In this document: piece after piece, positions 1-11,435 of the stretch
Layout of the letters: every line of letters begins with the position of its first letter
Position numbering within the stretch: the stretch's first letter is position 1
Source: Malania oleifera
Lineage: Eukaryota; Streptophyta; Magnoliopsida; Santalales; Ximeniaceae
Length of the DNA: 64,000 nt
Assembly: GCF_029873635.1 (NCBI RefSeq)
Contig: NC_080421.1
Span: 41,645,120 to 41,709,119 of the forward strand
Direction: 5' to 3'
The notes under the pieces: generated by a model
The model's input: only the letters and a program-made list of their open reading frames with translations
Database searches by the model: none
What the model was told of the DNA's origin: nothing
Program-made: the position numbers and the translations under genes

Positions 1-180
1 CATTCACGAACTAAACATATAGAAATTAAACATCATTTTCTTCGTGATCATGTGCAAAAAGGAGATGTGACACTTGAGTTTGTATGCACATATGAACAAT
101 GGGCAGACATATTCACAAAACCACTTGCGGAAAATAGGTTTATCAAAATTAGACGTGAATTAGGTCTGATGCATAGTTGA
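1..180 (+). CDS. Ty1/copia pol, C-terminal end (RNase H), partial
   Basis: Frame 1 is open from the window edge to a TGA at 178-180 and gives 59 residues. It contains [14 protein letters not shown] and, further on, [11 protein letters not shown], the conserved end of the RNase H domain of plant Ty1/copia polyproteins. The enzyme degrades the RNA strand of the RNA/DNA hybrid during reverse transcription. The rest of pol lies left of the window. The piece has no stop or frameshift. It is followed by a 3' untranslated region and an LTR of Sirevirus character, so it is the 3' end of a plus-strand element. Family assignment is strong; the Sirevirus lineage is inferred from the layout of what follows. 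Confidence 0.88.
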   Translation, partial: HSRTKHIEIKHHFLRDHVQKGDVTLEFVCTYEQWADIFTKPLAENRFIKIRRELGLMHS

Positions 181-847
181 TAAGTTGCTTAGAATTATAT
201 TAGATGACATAATTTAGGGGGAGCAACATCACTTAATATTCAAAATTGGTTAAAAATGTCAAATTCAGCTCATTTGTTTCCATTTGGTATCACATTTGTT
301 CACATTTGGTATCACATTTGTTCACATTTGGTATTAAACTCATATCATGATGAGTGCATGATAACTGACACATGTTAATTCTCACATAACCTTTGGACTT
401 TAGTGACTATTTTTTCTTATCCATGTCTATGAAATTTGACACACTGTGTATGTTCACATTGCAATTTAATTCAGCAACACAGTTTTTTTTTTTTTTTTTT
501 TGCATTTGCATTTGCAAAGGGGGCAAGAAAATTTAATTAACACAGGGAGACATATTTCACAGTACAATTTTTGAAATATAAAGGTTATATATATTTTTTT
601 TTAAAAATGAGATATAATTATATCTGAACATTTTTGTTATATACCTTTTTGTTGATGTCAAAAGGGGGAAAAGAATATAAGGTTATAACAAAAATAGTTA
701 GCAAAGTTAGAAAATTAGCTTGCAAAAGTTTCTTTTTTTATTACATTGTGCTGAATTTTATATTGTGCATTATTTGAGGGGGAGCCTTGTCAGGCGTAAC
801 CCATTTTATATTTTTGCTTGTGTATTTGTCATCATAAAAAAGGACAT
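181..847 (+). other. 3' untranslated region of the copia element with repeated polypurine blocks
   Basis: No ORF of note. G-rich purine blocks recur at about 216-224 (AGGGGGAGC), 517-523, 661-672 and 776-784 (GAGGGGGAGC). Multiple polypurine tracts between the pol stop codon and the 3' LTR are a known trait of Sireviruses. The last block before the LTR (about 836-847, AAAAAAGGACAT) is only a weak tract. A T-run sits at 483-501. Confidence 0.55.
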
Positions 848-1269
848 TGTTGAATCTATGAGTCCAATATTGTTTTGATAATGACAAATCATTTGGTATT
901 AGATTTGTGCATTAAGAATGTGAGCAGGAACATTACTTAGCATGCACAGAAGGTGATGAAGTCATGGAAGTCATGAGAATTAAAGCATATATATATATAA
1001 CCAAACACAATCTATGGAACTAAAAGAGTAGAAGAATGAAGATGCAAGTGTCAAGTTCAAGATCGTCATGGGAATGAGTATTTAGAATTGATGTATGTGC
1101 ATATTTTATATGATATAACTAGGAGCTCAAAATATACCATACACATGCATATCATGAAAACTTTCTAGGATTAAATATGGATTTAGAGAACTTATTTTTA
1201 AACCTTGGAAAATGTTTTATAAGAGGTTAAAGCAAGAGAGCTCAAATGATTTTGAAAAACTAAACTGAA

Positions 1270-1560
1270 AATTCTAAAGGGGGTCTACCCAGACGATTGA
1301 GGATTACCCTCAGAAGTCTGAAGATTCAACTTCAGATGACTGAAGTTTTTCTTTAGACGTTTGAAGAATTTCCTTAGAAGACTGAAGAATTAGTTTAGTC
1401 ATCTGAAGATTTAATTACTGAAACAAGGAACAGGTAGAACACCCTCAAACGTCTGAACCTTCAGTTCAGTCGTATGACCTTGTATCCAAACCATAATTTT
1501 CAGTGCTTTAAGGAACATCAGACTTTTGAACTCGAATCTTCAGTCGTCTGAACCTGCGGG
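1270..1560. repeat. Array of CTTCAGACGTCTGAAG-like half-sites in the copia LTR
   Basis: Variants of AGACGTCTGAAGATTC and its complement occur roughly every 20-35 bp in both orientations, for example AGTCTGAAGATTC, AGACGTTTGAAG, AGACTGAAG, AAACGTCTGAACC and AGTCGTCTGAACC. An ideal copy is a 16-bp palindrome. Confidence 0.7.
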
Positions 1561-2760
1561 AAGTTTAAAAATCTAATCTTTAGCGAGAGAACACGCGGGT
1601 TATACACTTGATCAAATTGATCCAACAGTCAGGACTTATCCTAAGGCCGAGATTACCTCTATAATCAACCTCTAAACCCTTGTGCCTACACTTTGGTAAT
1701 AGAATTGGGAGCCTTGAACGTATACACATCTCTGACCATTTTTGAACTTATTGCTAAGCTCTTGTCCGCGATTTCAAAGCATTTACATCATATTAAAGCT
1801 TGGGCTACATTGATTTTCAAAAGGGTTTCTAGCAACTATTGTGCAAACAACTTTGGTATTAATGTTTGGTGATCAAACTAAGTGTTTGCTTGTTCTCAAA
1901 GAGTTTTTCATCTCACAAACTTATAATTGAATATTCATTTTGAGAAGTTGATCTTGAGTTATTATCTATATATATTTGTGGAAGATCACTACTTGAGAAA
2001 AACTTTTGTTTAAAAAACTAAAATCTTGAAGAAAGTTTTAAATATATCTTCATTCAAAGGGTTGCTATTTGATTAGTGTAAGAAGTATTCGATTGCAAAT
2101 CCTAAGAACCTCTAAATACATATTATTGAGGGATATTATTTTTCAAACATAGTGTTTAAATTTTTACTATATTCAAAGTTGTTTATTTATTCAAAGAACC
2201 AACATTACAGATAATTGATAGTAAGAATTTAGATCTGCACATTATCAAAGATTATTTTTGAAAGGATATTTCTTTCTAATCTTGCTTGAAGTATTCTGAA
2301 ATCAAACCGTATTTTTTTCTCCAATCATATTTGGGAGATATTGATTTAAAGGATTGATTTGTAAAGCATATCATTTATATAATGATATCATCGTTACATA
2401 CATACTGTGCTTCAAGTTTTACCATATGAATATGTGTTAGGTTTTCCATTGTACTCACTAACTTTGTTAGAAGCAATATTGAGTTTTTGCATATTTGAAA
2501 TTTTATATTGTAATCATGGTTCGAGTTGTGAACCGGGTGAGGAGGAAGTTGTGCCTCTTGTAAGCAGGGGATTGTAAGGGAAGTTCCTTCCAGGTTAAAG
2601 GAGCAGGAATTTAGTAGAATCCTTGAGTGGGTTACTCAAGGTGAGGACGTAGGTCGGGTTGGCTGAATCTCGTAAAATTGTGTTTGCCTTCTCTCTTCCC
2701 TTATCTTTTTAATTTCCGTCAACATTTCATTATCAGCTTTTGCATGGTTGTATATTGATT

Positions 2761-2765
2761 TATAT
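2761..2765. repeat. Target site duplication, left copy (TATAT)
   Basis: Five bases directly before the left LTR; identical to 11,431-11,435 directly after the right LTR. Confidence 0.85.
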
Positions 2766-4630
2766 TGTCACGCCCTGAACCCAAAAATGGGAGCCGGGGG
2801 TGATAATGGAATCTAACCTGTCCCTGAATCTGATAAAACATCCAAAGATACAATACAATGGATGAGGGTCCGATCCCATGGGGTTCCTAGGTACCCTAAA
2901 CACATCAAAACACAATCATATACGTAGCGGAGAAATGTCATTCTATATATACATATGCAGTACCATACCAGAATCTATACAAAAGCAAAGACAGGCTCTA
3001 ACAAAATGTACAAACGGGCGCCCAAATACATCTCAAAATGGTAACCCACCAAAATACAGTCCTAGCACTTACCCAAGCACTAACTGCAGTACACCGGCCA
3101 CTACGCTCCCTACACCAGATCGCTAGTTTCGGTTACTCGAAAGACTTGTAAAAATGTACATACAGCAGGGGTGAGACACCTTTTAGTAAGGAAGAACACA
3201 AGTTATATAGGTGTGTGACATTTGAGTGTTATCATGATGCAACATACAGGAAGTTGAATGCAATCCAATACTAATTTACACAGTGCATACACAACACATG
3301 ATTAGCAATCCCGGTATTGTCACACCCTTCGAAACACATGATCAACAATCCCAGTGTCGTCACACCCTTTGGCCCGAAGACGGTCCACAACAATCCGGCG
3401 TTGGCCCGTAACCAACCCGCGAAGCATGGCGCCACCGACGCATGGCTAGTCCCCGACTCCTATTGCATCGTACCGACGCTAACTAGTGGATCCACACCCT
3501 TCGGCCTAATCTACTGAAATAGGCTCACGCCCTCGGATATAGAGCCGGACACTCTTGCCTACATGGCAGGCGATAAACACACACCCTCAGATATAAAGCC
3601 AGACACTCTTTGTACCTGGAACAATTTCGGAACCCAGTTCCAACTAGCATTTCAACAGTCACACACACATGCATGCTCATATAACCAAACAAACCACATC
3701 CATTTGGTAATCTAAATCATGGTTTTTCAAACAAATATAGTTTAAATAAGTCGAGGCATGACCATCCCAATATCACAGTATAAATTAACATATACCCACT
3801 GTTTTCAACAAAACTAGGGATGTAGCCCGTTGCCCCCTTTTCCCAAAATTGTAATAATGAAAAACTCATAGTTTTCCTCGTTAGATCACCCCAAATGAGT
3901 AGCCAAAACACACACAGGACTATGAACCACAGTTCCACCGAGTCCAATTTCAAAAATAACCAATATAAACATAGTTCCCCTTATCTTCTCCTCGAATAAC
4001 AAATCTCGAACTCCAAGGTCCATAAACAGCGAACCGAGTTCCAAAACCTACAAATCATAGTACAGAATATACTCATAAGACTATTAACTACAAAACTACT
4101 GGATCAAAATTGAAAATCGATCCTTACCTCCATTTTACGCAGAAACCTGAAAATCTCCGAAATGAGATTTTGATCCGTAGAAGTTGTAGAGAATCCTTCC
4201 ACAATCCTCGTGGTAACTTCATATTTTCGATTCCATCAATGATCGGCGAAAAAATCTAGAGAAAGAGAGTAGGGAGAGTTCTAAAGAGAGATAGGATTGA
4301 GTTTTCTTAATGAAGAAGTAAAGGAATTTTCTATTTATAGGCCTTTGACCACGGGCAATTTTGTCGGCGAATCTTTCACTGACTTCGTCAACGAATCGAT
4401 GGCCTCATCGATGAATTTGGGATCTCTGATTTTTTTGAAACTCCTCGGCTTCTCCTCATCAACGAGTCTCTAAATTTCGTCGACGAGAAGAACAAAGGCT
4501 TCGTCGACGAAATATGCCAAATTCCCAATTTGCCCCTCTCTTATTTATTTAAACCTATTTATCACGGTTCGGGTTCTTACAATCCTCTCTTATTTATTTA
4601 AACCTATTTATCACGGTTCGGGTTCTTACA
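2766..4630 (-). mobile_element. 3' LTR of the Tekay-type element
   Basis: Begins TGTCACGCCC and ends GGTTCTTACA on the plus strand. The last ~49 bp occur twice in tandem (end points 4581 and 4630), which explains why this LTR is ~33 bp longer than the other. On the minus strand it holds TCGTCGACGA-like palindromes (about 4365-4510), a TATA box (CTATAAATAG, about 4330-4340) and a GTAAGG donor-like site (about 4121-4127). Confidence 0.88.
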
Positions 4631-4645
4631 ATCTCCTCTCCTTAC
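4631..4645 (-). other. Polypurine tract of the Tekay-type element
   Basis: The minus strand reads AAGGAGAGGAGAT immediately before the 3' LTR start TGTAAGAACCC. It is the plus-strand primer site for reverse transcription. Confidence 0.75.
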
Positions 4646-4893
4646 AAAAATTTCGTCTTTGAAATTTGCCATCTCTCATTCACAAAGCATACCCGGAATA
4701 CACATATACGAACTACCAACAAGAAACTGGCGACTACTACAGCGCAGTCCCATCATACACATACACATACATACTCTCACTTATGGCGGAGGAATACCGT
4801 GGTTACATATACAACTGTCTCAGGAGTTCACACACACACACTCCTGACGACTAACCACCTATCCCAACCCATAGTAGGATCATGTACAAGTGC

Positions 4894-6399
4894 TCAAAAC
4901 AACTGTGGATACTTCTGGCATATTTTCGTTTCCAGTTTGCAAGAAGCTTCCTCAACCTTGTGGTTCCACCACAATACCTTCACTAACGATATCTTTTTGG
5001 TACGAAGATTCTGAACTTTACGATCCAGAACTTGAACAGGTCTCTCCTCATATGCTGAAGTATCCCCAATTACCAACTCATCATAGCTAATAACATGTGA
5101 AGGATCCAACACGTACCTCCTCAACAAGGATACGTGAAACACATAGTGGACCCTCGAAAGTGCTGGAGGTAATGCAATCCTATAGGCTACCGAACCCACT
5201 CGCTCAAGTACCTCGAATGGTCCGATATACCTCGGGCTCAACTTGCCCTTTCTCCTAAATCTCATCACCCCTTTCATCGGAGCAATAGGCACAAAACCTT
5301 ACCTCCCACTTTGAACTTTAACTCACGGCGGCGAACATCTGCGTAACTCTTCTGTCGACTCTGAGCTGATCTAATCCTCTCCTGGATCAAACCCACCTTC
5401 TCAGACGTCTGTTGTATAAGTTTAGGTCCTAACACCTGACGTTCACCAGCCTCATCCCAACACAAAGTAGATTGACACCTCCGACCATACAAAGCCTCAA
5501 ACAGTGCCATCCCGATACTAGACTGGAAGCTGTTGTTATAAGCGAACTCTACAAGTGGCATAAACTGTATCCAGCTACCACCAAAGTCTAACACACAAGC
5601 TCGCAACATATCTTCCAATATCTGTATCGTCCTCTTCGACTATTCATCAGTCTAGGGGTGGAACACCGTACTGAAAGTAAGCTTCGTCCCCAATGCCTCC
5701 TACAAGCTCATCCAAAATTGAGAAGTAAACCTCAGATCCCGATTCGATACTATGGACACCGGTATTCCGTGCATTCTCACAATCTCATGCACATACAACT
5801 CTGCCAGCCTACTTAAAGGATAGCCAACTTTCATCGGTATGAAATGGGCAGATTTCGTCAATCTATCCACGATCACCAAAATAGCATTCTGCTCGTGAAG
5901 CACTGGTGGCAAACCGGTCACAAAATCCATGGAAATATGCTCCCATTTCCATACCAAAATAGGCAAAGGCTGCAATGGCCCTACCGGCCTCTAATGTTCA
6001 GTTTTCACCTACTGACACGTCAGACACTGCTCCACAAACTAAGCAACCTGCCTCTTTATACCAGACCACCAGAAGGTATCGCACAAGTCCCGATACATCA
6101 TTGTACTACCAGGATGTACCGTATACAAGGAACGATGGGCCTCCTCCAAAATCGTCCTTCTGATCTCATCATCGTTTGGAACACATAGTCTGGTCCCAAA
6201 CCTCAATACACCTCCCTCAGAGATGTTAAACTCCTTAGGCAGTCCCTGCTGTACCTTTTCCACAACCTCTGCCAACTCTGCATCACTAGCCTGCACGGCT
6301 TTTATACGCTCAAATAAAGTCGGCTGGACCACCAAACCAGTAAGAAAAGCCTGATGATCACCAACCACCAACTCTATACCTGAGATTTCCAAGTCCCGT
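4894..6399 (-). pseudogene. Integrase and C-terminal chromodomain-like tail of the Tekay-type element
   Basis: The zinc-binding region includes [18 protein letters not shown] (about 6095-6150). The core has [10 protein letters not shown] and then [10 protein letters not shown]. The expected second catalytic Asp reads Asn, and the usual SERTIQ reads SKRTIQ, so the catalytic Glu reads Lys. Three stops interrupt the core near 5640-5700. A frameshift near 5290 leads into [19 protein letters not shown] and the tail VQVLDRK...[12 protein letters not shown]. Integrase inserts the cDNA; the tail in this clade is thought to guide it to chromatin. It is inactive as written. Confidence 0.85.
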
Positions 6400-7638
6400 A
6401 TGATGTGACACTGAGTTACAACCACAGATACAATCGTAGGCCCTGACTTCCAACTCAACGCATCAGCTACCACATTAGCCTTCCTCAGGTGATAACTGAT
6501 CATGTAGTCGTAGTCCTTGATTAACTCTAGCCACCGTCTCTGTCTCATAGTCAACTCCTTCTGCGTGAAGAAATACCTGAGACTCTTATGGTCAGTAAAG
6601 ATCTCACACTGCACCTCGTACAAATAGTGTGACCAGATCTTCAGTGCATATACCACAGTAGCCAATTCCAGATCATGCGTAGGGTAATTCTTCTCGTACT
6701 TTTTCAATTGCCGAGAAGCATACGCCACTACCTTACCTTGCTATATAAGCACACATCCCAGGCCATTCAGAGACGCGTTGTTATAAATCACAAACCCACC
6801 ATCCCTCGAAGGAATGGTCAGCACTAGAGCAATAACCAGCCGGTGCTTCAACTCCTGAAAGCACTGCTCGCAATCACTAGTCCAATCAAACTGTACTCCT
6901 TTTCTGGTTAATCGAGTTAGAGGCCCAGACAGTTTGGAGAAACCCTCTACGAACTGATGATAGTAACCCGCCAGTCCTAGAAAACTCTGAACCTGCTACA
7001 CATTCTTCGGCCTTACCCAGTCGACCACAACTTCAATCTTATTAGGATCAACCGATATACCATTCCCAGTAACCACATGGCCTAAGAACGCAATCTAATT
7101 CAACCAAAATTCACATTTCTTCAATTTAGCATACAACTTCTTCTCCCGCAGAATCTATAACACTAACCTCAAATGTTCCATGTGCTCTTCCATACTCCCT
7201 TGAGTATACCAAAATGTCGTTAATGAATACCACTACGAATCGATCTAGGTACTCATGGAAAACCCTGTTCATCATATCCATGAACACCGCCAGAGCATTC
7301 GTCAACCCAAAAGGCATGACTAAGAACTCGTAGTGGCCATATCTGGTTCGGAAAGCTGTCTTCGCTACATCTTCCGCTCTAACCCTCACCTGATGATATC
7401 CTGACTGCAAGTCGATCTTCGAAAAGACCCACATTCCCTGTAACTGGTCAAAGAGATCATCTATACGTGGTAAAGAATAGCGATTCTTCACAGTTATCTT
7501 ATTAATCCCACAGTAACCAATGCACATCTGCATCGACCCGTATTTTTTCTTCACAAACAATACTGGAGCTCCCCAGGGTGAAACACTAGGTCGAATGAAT
7601 CCACTATCCAGTAATTCCTAGAACTGCTCCTTCAACTC
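6400..7638 (-). pseudogene. Reverse transcriptase and RNase H of the Tekay-type element
   Basis: RT shows [14 protein letters not shown] and VMPFGLTNA. The catalytic box reads [10 protein letters not shown] where the family has F-I-D-D-I-L-V-Y-S, so the first catalytic aspartate is Asn. The RT/RNase H connection (6729-7125) is broken by stops. RNase H continues at 6039-6728 with [23 protein letters not shown] and [10 protein letters not shown], typical of plant chromoviruses. The domain copies RNA to DNA and removes the template. The Asp-to-Asn change is a single G-to-A on the coding strand, consistent with decay by cytosine deamination. Confidence 0.85.
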
Positions 7639-8280
7639 CTAAAGTTCTGCTGGAGCCATCCAATACAGAGCATTAAAGATCGGTGCCTTGCCAGGTAGCA
7701 ACTCTATCGTAAACTCCACCTCACGATCTGGAGGTAAACCGGGTAATTCATTTGGAAACACATCCGAAAACTCGCTGACTACCCGAATATCTTCGAACCT
7801 CAACTCATTCCGTGACGGTTCCTGCACACAAGCTAGGTAGCCCTGACATCCCTCCAAGAGTAGCCTCCTTACATGTAGTGCCGACAGAATCTGTGGCGCT
7901 GAACGCACACACGATCCCAAAAATTCATACTCTTGCTCCCCAGGAGGTTTGAAAACTACCACCTTCCTATGATAGTCGATCACCGCATAATTGGAGAACA
8001 ACCAATCCATCCCCAAAATGACATCAAACCCCGACATGTCATATACAACAAGATTCACAGGTAGCAGCTTCTCCTGAATTTCCACTGGGCAGTCTACCAA
8101 CATCTTCCTACAAAAAGATACACTCCCAGATGGCTTAGTAACAGATAACACCTCATTCATATCTCGAGTCTCAACCCCACATCATCCCACAAAATTCACA
8201 AATACAAAGGAATGGGTTGCACCTAAATCAAACAAAACAGAAGCTTTATTTGAAAGCAATAATAAGGTACATGTCATGAC
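7639..8280 (-). pseudogene. Retropepsin and linker of the Tekay-type element
   Basis: The aspartic protease motif reads VLFDLGATHSFV (about 8215-8250), where the usual plant gypsy form is D-S/T-G-A. Downstream come the flap-like GFDVILGMDWL and YHRKVVVFKPPGE, and then FSDVFPNELPGLPPDREVEF, the standard linker into RT (about 7720-7800). The protease cuts the Gag-Pol polyprotein. A stop lies between the active site and the MNEVLSVTK segment (about 8161-8180). The D-x-G core is kept but its third residue differs, so activity is doubtful apart from the stops. Confidence 0.8.
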
Positions 8281-8379
8281 GTTACTTGCATGCTCAGCGT
8301 CCGCTGAAGTAAAAGAGTATACTTTGATCAGAGTTGTATTCGTCTGAATGGTTCCCCGCGGTATTAGATTGCCCCCTCA

Positions 8380-9274
8380 GTTCCCACTAAATGTAGGCAC
8401 ATCTCGCTTCGGTGTATAACAATCATGAGCCATGTGCCCTGGCTAGCCACAGTTGTAGCAGTTACCTTCAAATGACCGGCACTCACCCTCGTGCCGTCTA
8501 TGGCACCTGGTATAACGACCACTAGTCTGGCTCCCCTGAGAATCATGGCGCTCGGTATTCTGACAGTAGCCTGAGCCCTTGTTCCTTTTCTTCCACAATC
8601 CCTGATGAGATCCTGTATGAGAACCAGAAGGTACTGTCCTCTTCCTCAATTCCTTATTCGCCTCGTCCTCTCGGATACTGGTCTCAATCACCGTGGCTTT
8701 ATCCACCAACACCAAGAAATCAGGAATCTAAAGCATACCCACCAGTCTGCGGATATCCTTCCTCAAACCCTTCTCGAACCTCCAAGTCTTCTCGTACTCG
8801 CTCGAGAGTCAGAGCAGAAAACTCATCTGCCTTCGCATCACGTACGGAAGCCGGGAAGTATCTGTTGAAGAACACCTCCTTGAAATGGCTCCACTTCATC
8901 TCCTGAGGACCACCTCTCAGCTTCTCTAGCAGACTCATCGCAGTCCACTAGTGACCCGCCTCCTCAAATAGCTAGAAGGTGGCATAAAGGACTCGCTGCC
9001 TATCCATGCAGTGCAGGACCTCCAAGATCCTCTCAGTCTTCTCCACGCAATCCTCTGTTATCGCCGGGTCAAGTCCCCTAGAGAACATCAGAGGATGCAT
9101 GCATGCGAACCTCTCAATGGTGCACCCCGCAGCAGTAGGAGAGCGCTCGCGTCTCCTCACACTCTGCCCGATCTCCCGTAAAACCTGTCTTGTCAAACCT
9201 TGAGGCACAGAAGGAGACTCATCGCTCGCAGCCTCCTCGGAGCCACTTCCCAGGTCATTATCCTTAGGCTCCAT
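8380..9274 (-). pseudogene. gag of the Tekay-type element (capsid and zinc knuckle), broken
   Basis: The start is set at the ATG opening MEPKDND (9272-9274). The order is an acidic N-terminus, capsid-like segment (MKWSHFKEVFFNRYFPASVRD, about 8840-8900) and a CCHC zinc knuckle, CYNCG*PGHMAHDC, near 8413-8464. Gag packages the RNA into virus-like particles. It is broken: after LYATF (8969-8971) and before WTAM two tryptophan- or glutamine-type codons read TAG, a further stop separates the segments near 8717, and a TAG sits inside the zinc knuckle. These single-base C-to-T or G-to-A type stops suggest decay rather than programmed stops. Identity as chromovirus gag is secure; the exact C-terminus is not. 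Confidence 0.8.
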
Positions 9275-9583
9275 TCTGCAGCACAGTAGGAATATATCAG
9301 TATCCCAAAGGCACATACAGTTGAAACCATGATTTACACTAATCGTGTCAACTACTCCCTGCCAGGTCTAGGTTTTTCCTAACACACAAACACGAAAGTC
9401 ATTAATAATCTACCTTGCTTTTATTGGAATCGTCATCTTAGGAAAAACACGAAATACCGTCGAAAAATCCCAGTCTAGCAACCAAACAACCCTCAACCAA
9501 CTCTACCCATATCCACATCCTATACTCTGGTATGTATTCACAACTAAGCCCAACCAAGTCTACAAGATCTAGTAACCTGGTTA

Positions 9584-9595
9584 GCTCTGATACCA
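9584..9595 (-). other. Primer binding site (tRNA-Met type) of the Tekay-type element
   Basis: GCTCTGATACCA on the plus strand is TGGTATCAGAGC on the element strand, the plant initiator tRNA-Met primer site. It lies three bases inside the 5' LTR. Confidence 0.88.
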
Positions 9596-9598
9596 AGC

Positions 9599-11058
9599 TA
9601 TCACGCCCCGAACCCGGAAATAGGACCCAAGAGTGATAATGGAATCTAACCTGTCCTTATATCAAATAAAACATCCAAAGATACAGTACAATGGATGAGG
9701 ATCCAACCCCGTGGGGTTCCCAGGCACCCTAAACACATCCAAACACAATCATATACGTAGAGGAAAAAGGTCATTCTATATATACATATGCAGTACCATA
9801 CCAAAGTCTATACAAGAGCAAAGACAGGCTCTAAAAAAACATACAAACGGGCGCCCAAATACATCTCAAAATGGCAACCCACCAAAATACAGTCCTAGCA
9901 CTTACCCAAGCGCTAACGCAGTACACCGGCCACTACGCTCCCTAGACCAGGACGCTAGTTCCGGTTACTCGAAGGACCTATAAAAATGTACGTACGGCAG
10001 GGTTGAGACACCTCTCAGTAAGGAAGAACACAGGTTATATCGGTATGTGGCATTTAAGTGTTATCATGATGCAACATACACGCAGTTGAATGCAATACAG
10101 TACTAATTTACATAGTGCATACACACACACACAACACATAATCAGCAATCCCGATGTCATCACACCCTTTGGCCCGAAGCCGGTCCGCAACAATCCGGTG
10201 TTGGCCAGTAGCCAACTTGCGAAGCACGGCGCCACTAGCACATGGCTAGTCCTCGACTCCCATGGCATCATACCGACGCTAATTGGTGGATCCACACCCT
10301 TCGGCCTGATCTTCCGGAATAGGCTCACATCCTCAGATATAGAGCCGAACATTCTTGCCTTTGTGGCAGGCGATAAACACGCGCCCTCGTATATAGAGCC
10401 GAAAACTCTTAGTACTTGGAACAATTTTGGAACCCAATTCCTACTAGCATTTCAATAGTCACACACACATGCATGCTTATATAACCAAACAAACCACACC
10501 CATTTAGTAATCTAAATCGTGATTTTTCAAACAAATACAGTTTAAACAATTCAAGCCACGACCATCCCAATATCACAGTATAAATCAACATATACCCACG
10601 GTTTTCAACAAAACCAGGGATGCAACCCGTCGCCCCCTTTTCCCAAAACTGTAATAATGAAATACCCATAGTTTTTTCCCCGTTAGATCCCCCCAAATGA
10701 GTAGCCAAAACATACACAGGACCGTGAACCACAGTTCCACCGAGTCCGATTTCAAAAATAAATAATATAAACATAGTTCCCCTTACCTTTTTCCCGAATA
10801 ACAAATCCCGAACTCCAAGGTCCCTAAACAGCGAACTGAGTTCCAAAACCTACAAATCACAGTACATAATATACTCACAAGACTGTTAACTACAAAACTA
10901 CCGGATCAGAATTGAAAATCGAGTCTTACCCTGATTTTACGCCGAAACCCGAAAATCTCTGAAACGAAATTCTGATCCGTAGAAGTTGTAGAGAATCCTT
11001 CCACGATCCTTGTGGTAACTTTAGATTTCCGATTCCATCAACGATTAGCGAAGAAATC

Positions 11059-11102
<44 letters not shown>

Positions 11103-11430
11103 TAGGATTGAGTTTTCTTAATAAAGAAGTAAATGAATTTTCTATTTATAGGCCTTTGACCTCAGGCAATTTCGTCGACGAAATGGTGTTCTCGTCGACG
11201 AATCTTTCACTGATTTCGTCAACGAATTGATGGCCTCCTCGATGAATCTGGGATCTCTGATTTTTCCAAAACTCCTCGACTTCTCCTCGTCGACGAGTCT
11301 CTGAATTTCGTCGATGAGAAGAACAAAGGCTTCGTTGACAAAATCTGGCTTCGTCGATGAAATATGCCAAATTTTCAATTTGCCCCTCTCTATTTATTTA
11401 AACCCATTTATCACGATTCGGGTTCTTACA
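9599..11430 (-). mobile_element. 5' LTR of the Tekay-type element
   Basis: 1,832 bp, collinear with 2766-4630. The inner terminus reads TATCACGCCC where the other LTR has TGTCACGCCC. It contains a pure (GA)n run at 11,061-11,096 where the sister LTR has only a short impure GA stretch. It carries a TATA box (about 11,140-11,150, minus strand) and upstream TCGTCGACGA palindromes (about 11,165-11,365). Confidence 0.88.
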
Positions 11431-11435
11431 TATAT
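11431..11435. repeat. Target site duplication, right copy (TATAT)
   Basis: Identical to 2761-2765; it marks integration of the gypsy element into the copia LTR. Confidence 0.85.

Larger units (their letters stand above)
848..2765 (+). mobile_element. Sirevirus-like copia 3' LTR, first part (split by the gypsy insertion)
   Basis: The LTR is proposed to begin at TGTTGAATC (848). The stretch TGTTTTGATAATGACAAATC at about 871 is typical of the start of Sirevirus-type LTRs. The body (about 1270-1560) holds many copies of a GTCTGAAG/CTTCAGAC motif. The downstream GAGGACGTAGGTCGGGTTGGCTG-like segment (about 2642-2665) matches the U5 side of such LTRs. The sequence stops at 2765, where a gypsy element begins, and resumes at 11,431. 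The exact LTR start is inferred because the 5' LTR is outside the window. Confidence 0.65.
2766..11430 (-). mobile_element. Tekay/Del-type Ty3/gypsy retrotransposon, full-length but inactivated
   Basis: An 8,665-bp element on the minus strand has two long LTRs (2766-4630 and 9599-11,430), a tRNA-Met-type primer binding site, a polypurine tract and all gag-pol domains in gypsy order: gag, protease, RT, RNase H, integrase and a C-terminal chromodomain-like tail. It is flanked by a perfect 5-bp duplication, TATAT (2761-2765 and 11,431-11,435). The integrase tail (VQVLDRK...LVKVLWWNH) is typical of the Tekay/Del chromovirus clade. It inserted into the LTR of a copia element. By eye the LTRs differ at many positions, so the insertion is not recent. 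Many stops and substitutions at catalytic residues make it non-autonomous now. Confidence 0.9.

Noticed and set aside
2878..3517. Short ORFs inside the Tekay LTR
   Set aside because: They lie in LTR sequence, are not conserved in frame with the sister LTR at 9711-10,458 beyond DNA similarity, and have no domain.
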